DNA of 64,000 nucleotides, from NCBI RefSeq assembly GCF_900110505.1, contig NZ_FODZ01000001.1, positions 462,216-526,215 of the forward strand. The letters run 5' to 3'. How positions within the stretch are numbered: the stretch's first letter is position 1; each line of letters begins with the position of its first letter. Positions 61,746 through 64,000 of the stretch are shown here, one piece after another. The notes beneath the pieces are model-generated. The model saw only the letters and a list, made by a program, of their open reading frames with translations. It was not told where the DNA came from and did not search any database. The position numbers and the translations under genes are program-made. This DNA comes from Luteibacter sp. UNC138MFCol5.1. Lineage in GTDB: Bacteria > Pseudomonadota > Gammaproteobacteria > Xanthomonadales > Rhodanobacteraceae.

Positions 61746-63694
61746 CGGGCCGCCGTCCGCGTGCGCCAGTAATCCTGCGGGTAGAGCAGGGTGGGCTGCT
61801 TCGGCTCCGGCGGCACGCGACCATCCAGCAGCGCGTCGAGCGTCGCGGCGTCCCAGATCATCAGCCAGCCGGTGCGCGAAGGCTGGATCAGGCGCGCGTA
61901 GCGGAACGCGTTGGCGGGCGGATGCTTCGCGTACGACACGATGACGCCGTCCGGATGGTGGCGCGCGAAGTCGTTGAGGCTGTCGCCATCGCGCACTTCG
62001 TCGTCATCGTCGTCCGCCTGCGCGGGCATGCCCGGCACCACGTTGATGCGCGCGATCGGATGCATCAGACGGCCGGCGAAGTGGTACTGGCCGTTGTACG
62101 AGACACCGAGGTTGCCGATCGGGCGGCCCGCCGCATCGGCCTGCGCGAGGAAGAGCGAGGCGGGCGCCAGGTCGTAGCGGTACCAGAGGCCGAGGGTGAA
62201 AAGCGCATTGAGGGCCACGGTGCCGATCAGGCCGGCGAAGGCGAGGCGGCGCATCTCCCCGCGCCCGCGCAGCAGCAACAGCGCGCCGAGCACGATGAAG
62301 ATCACGCCGAAGAAGCGGGCGTACGGCGCCATGCCGGTCAGCCAGATGTTGTCCGGGAAGCGCGTCGGCACGATCCAGGGCATCACGAAGAGCGCGATCG
62401 CCAGGAGGAACGCGCCGAGCGACAGCGGCCACGTGCCCAGCGCGTAGTGCGAGGCGAGGCCCTTGTGGCGTTCGCGCAGGTCGGCGACCGAGGCGGCGAC
62501 GAGCATGGTCGCGCCGGCCAGTTCCGGCATCACGTAGTACAGCTGCTTGCCCGTGATCAGGGAGAACGTGAGCAGGGTGGGCAGGAGCCACGCGACGAGG
62601 AAGCGCAGGCCGGGTTCGAGCGGCTGGCGCAGCAGCGCCACGAAGAGCGGCACCGCGAACAGGACGACGAGCACCTTGTCGACCCAGCCCGGGAACGGCG
62701 CGCCGGCGGCCGACGCCAGCAGCAGGACGAGCGCGATGACGGCGACGATCAGCGCGGGCCGGGTGATGGCATGCCAGGGCCGGCGGAACAGCGCGGTGGG
62801 GACGGCGACGATGCCGCGCAGCCAGCCGCTGAGCGGGAACAGCAGCACCGGCAGGAACACGAGGTAGTACCACGCCGGGCGGGCGTGATTCTGCAGGTCG
62901 CGCGCATGGGTCTCGACCACGCGGCCCGCGGTCTGCGTGAAGAACAGGCGCTGGCGATAGGCCTCGCCGCCGGCTTCGCCGGCAGGGATCGCCCAGGCGA
63001 GCAGGATCGCGAAACCGACCAGGAGACCGAGGACGCCGAAGCCGTACCAGCGCGCCTTGTTCTGCCGCGCCCAGTCGTTCCACAGCGGGCCGAGCAGCAG
63101 CGGAAACAGCACGTGCACCGCCATCACCGGGCCCTTGGTGAGCAGTCCCGCGCCGACCATCAGGCCGAACAGCCACCAGCGCGGCGACGCGCGCGTGGCG
63201 GTCGGCGTGAGGCAGAGCAGCGCGGCCAGCACCCAGACGCCGAGGAGCACCTCGTACATGATCTGCAGGCCGAACAGGAACGAGTAGGCGAGCGCCATGA
63301 ACAGCCATGGCGTCGCCTTCGCGACCCAGGGCCGGGCCGGGAACAAACGGCTGGCGAGCGCCGACGCGAGGATGAGCTGCGCCGCGCCCACGATCACCTC
63401 GAGCACGCGCGGCCAGACGTCGCTGACGCCGAACACCGCCCAGCCCGCATGGATCATCCAGAAGAGCAGCGGCACCTTCTCGCTGTACGGCTCGCCGTTG
63501 ATGTGCGGCACGAGCCAGTGGCCATGCGCCCACATTTCCCAGGCGACGGCGAGCGTCCGCGTCGAGAACATCGGCATGGGGCCGTGGGCGAAGATGGCGA
63601 GCAGCGCCATCGCGCACCACAGCGGAAGCCATGGCCACAGGGCGCGAAGGTGCTCCGATCGGGTATAGGCGCTGTTGGACAAGGGCGTCGTCAC
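61742..63694 (-). CDS. Family 39 membrane glycosyltransferase (ArnT-like)
   Basis: A 650-residue GT-C-fold transferase with many transmembrane segments. The signature loop is MFSTRTLAVAWEMWAHGHWLVPHINGEPYSEKVPLLFWMIHAGW; repeated hydrophobic helices follow, with a soluble C-terminal domain (RMHPIARINVVPG-like region). Probably uses an undecaprenyl-phosphate sugar to modify lipid A or another envelope glycan. The start is GTG at 63694, no ATG being available near. Coupled to the TPR gene. Confidence 0.82.
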   Translation of the reverse strand: MTTPLSNSAYTRSEHLRALWPWLPLWCAMALLAIFAHGPMPMFSTRTLAVAWEMWAHGHWLVPHINGEPYSEKVPLLFWMIHAGWAVFGVSDVWPRVLEVIVGAAQLILASALASRLFPARPWVAKATPWLFMALAYSFLFGLQIMYEVLLGVWVLAALLCLTPTATRASPRWWLFGLMVGAGLLTKGPVMAVHVLFPLLLGPLWNDWARQNKARWYGFGVLGLLVGFAILLAWAIPAGEAGGEAYRQRLFFTQTAGRVVETHARDLQNHARPAWYYLVFLPVLLFPLSGWLRGIVAVPTALFRRPWHAITRPALIVAVIALVLLLASAAGAPFPGWVDKVLVVLFAVPLFVALLRQPLEPGLRFLVAWLLPTLLTFSLITGKQLYYVMPELAGATMLVAASVADLRERHKGLASHYALGTWPLSLGAFLLAIALFVMPWIVPTRFPDNIWLTGMAPYARFFGVIFIVLGALLLLRGRGEMRRLAFAGLIGTVALNALFTLGLWYRYDLAPASLFLAQADAAGRPIGNLGVSYNGQYHFAGRLMHPIARINVVPGMPAQADDDDDEVRDGDSLNDFARHHPDGVIVSYAKHPPANAFRYARLIQPSRTGWLMIWDAATLDALLDGRVPPEPKQPTLLYPQDYWRTRTAAR

Positions 63695-63776
63695 CGTAAG
63701 AGGATCATGAATTCTAAACGCAGGACGGTCGTCCTGGCTGACCGGAGTGGTACAGCTCCCCTCGTCGCGGCCATGT

Positions 63777-64000
63777 CTAGGGTGTCCGGCGCAGCAGTTC
63801 GTCGAGGGCGCGGCCGAGACGCTCGGGGAATCCGGCCTGGTTGGCCCCGTACCACGCGCGCGCCGCCTGCCCCAATGTCTCGACCTCGGCGTCGGGCATG
63901 CGCACGATCCGTTCGACGCACGCTTCCAGCGCCTCGTCGTCGAAATGCCACAGCGTCGCGGCGTTCATCGTGCCGTTTTCGTGCGCTGCCACCCGGATGC
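63777..64000 (-). CDS. C-terminal end of a gene running off the window
   Basis: The last 74 codons of a frame that remains open to the window edge. The visible part (NAATLWHFDDEALEACVERIV, then ETLGQAARAWYGANQAGFPERLG) resembles the C-terminal helix region of GT-B glycosyltransferases, but this is weak. A GTG at 63992 could in principle be a start, making a small protein instead. The context beside a GT39 gene favours a glycosyltransferase. Confidence 0.45.
   Translation of the reverse strand, partial: IRVAAHENGTMNAATLWHFDDEALEACVERIVRMPDAEVETLGQAARAWYGANQAGFPERLGRALDELLRRTP

Overview
This is a dense, high-G+C chromosomal window with about 50 protein genes, one tRNA and no rRNA. It carries rpoD, dtd, an LpxL-type acyltransferase, a cytochrome bo3 oxidase operon, a FecI/FecR/TonB-receptor locus and many ATGA-type gene overlaps. 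That set, with the style of the intergenic repeats, suggests a gammaproteobacterium of the Xanthomonadales/Lysobacterales, probably Rhodanobacteraceae (Luteibacter/Dyella-like). The assignment is inference from gene content; no marker comparison was run.

Layout. 0-8.7 kb: ada, an MFS symporter, the divergent cyoABCD-SURF1 operon and a VirK/YbjX (DUF535) gene. 8.8-12.9 kb: a fecI-fecR-TonB receptor surface-signalling set. 13-19 kb: envelope genes (ArnT-like glycosyltransferase, YrbL, LTA-synthase-like sulfatase) and an ABC-F ATPase. 19-24.6 kb: a hybrid sensor kinase and a BtuCDF-like ABC importer. 24.8-27.3 kb: aldo-keto reductase, tautomerase, an SDR lacking the usual catalytic Tyr, and a MliC-like lysozyme inhibitor. 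27.4-31.4 kb: a four-gene operon DUF3348-DUF802-MotB/OmpA-DUF2894 that looks like a MotAB/ZorAB-type proton-driven motor of unknown function. 31.5-35.4 kb: a winged-helix/NB-ARC regulator converging on and overlapping an orphan histidine kinase. 35.6-47.7 kb: a sugar region with a GH30 enzyme, a five-gene operon (two sugar isomerases, GMC dehydrogenase plus small subunit, 3-keto-disaccharide hydrolase), its divergent LacI regulator, a CPA1 antiporter and a Gfo/Idh/MocA oxidoreductase. These fit oxidation of glycosides to 3-keto-glycosides, cleavage, and isomerisation or re-reduction. 47.9-53.1 kb: a CocE/NonD esterase and a four-gene operon of small oxidoreductases and hydrolases. 53.2-57.0 kb: a visibly lower-G+C segment beside tRNA-Ile2(CAT). 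57.2-64 kb: housekeeping (rpoD, dtd, lpxL-like) and a second lipid-A-type glycosyltransferase.

The most notable locus is 53670-56672 on the minus strand. It encodes a single 1000-residue protein with a reverse transcriptase carrying a YVDD active site fused to a C-terminal nitrilase-fold domain with an apparently intact Glu-Lys-Cys triad. This is the architecture of the class 1 UG/Abi defence reverse transcriptases (UG1, also called DRT1, and relatives). Its base composition, tRNA-adjacent position and isolation from surrounding operons point to horizontal acquisition as an anti-phage gene.

Regulatory signals that recur or stand out are: a composite motif shared by the fecI and DUF535 promoters; a triple alternating inverted repeat upstream of the btu operon; a LacI-type operator; an inverted repeat in front of cyoA; and a family of GTGGGAGCGG-type palindromic repeats.
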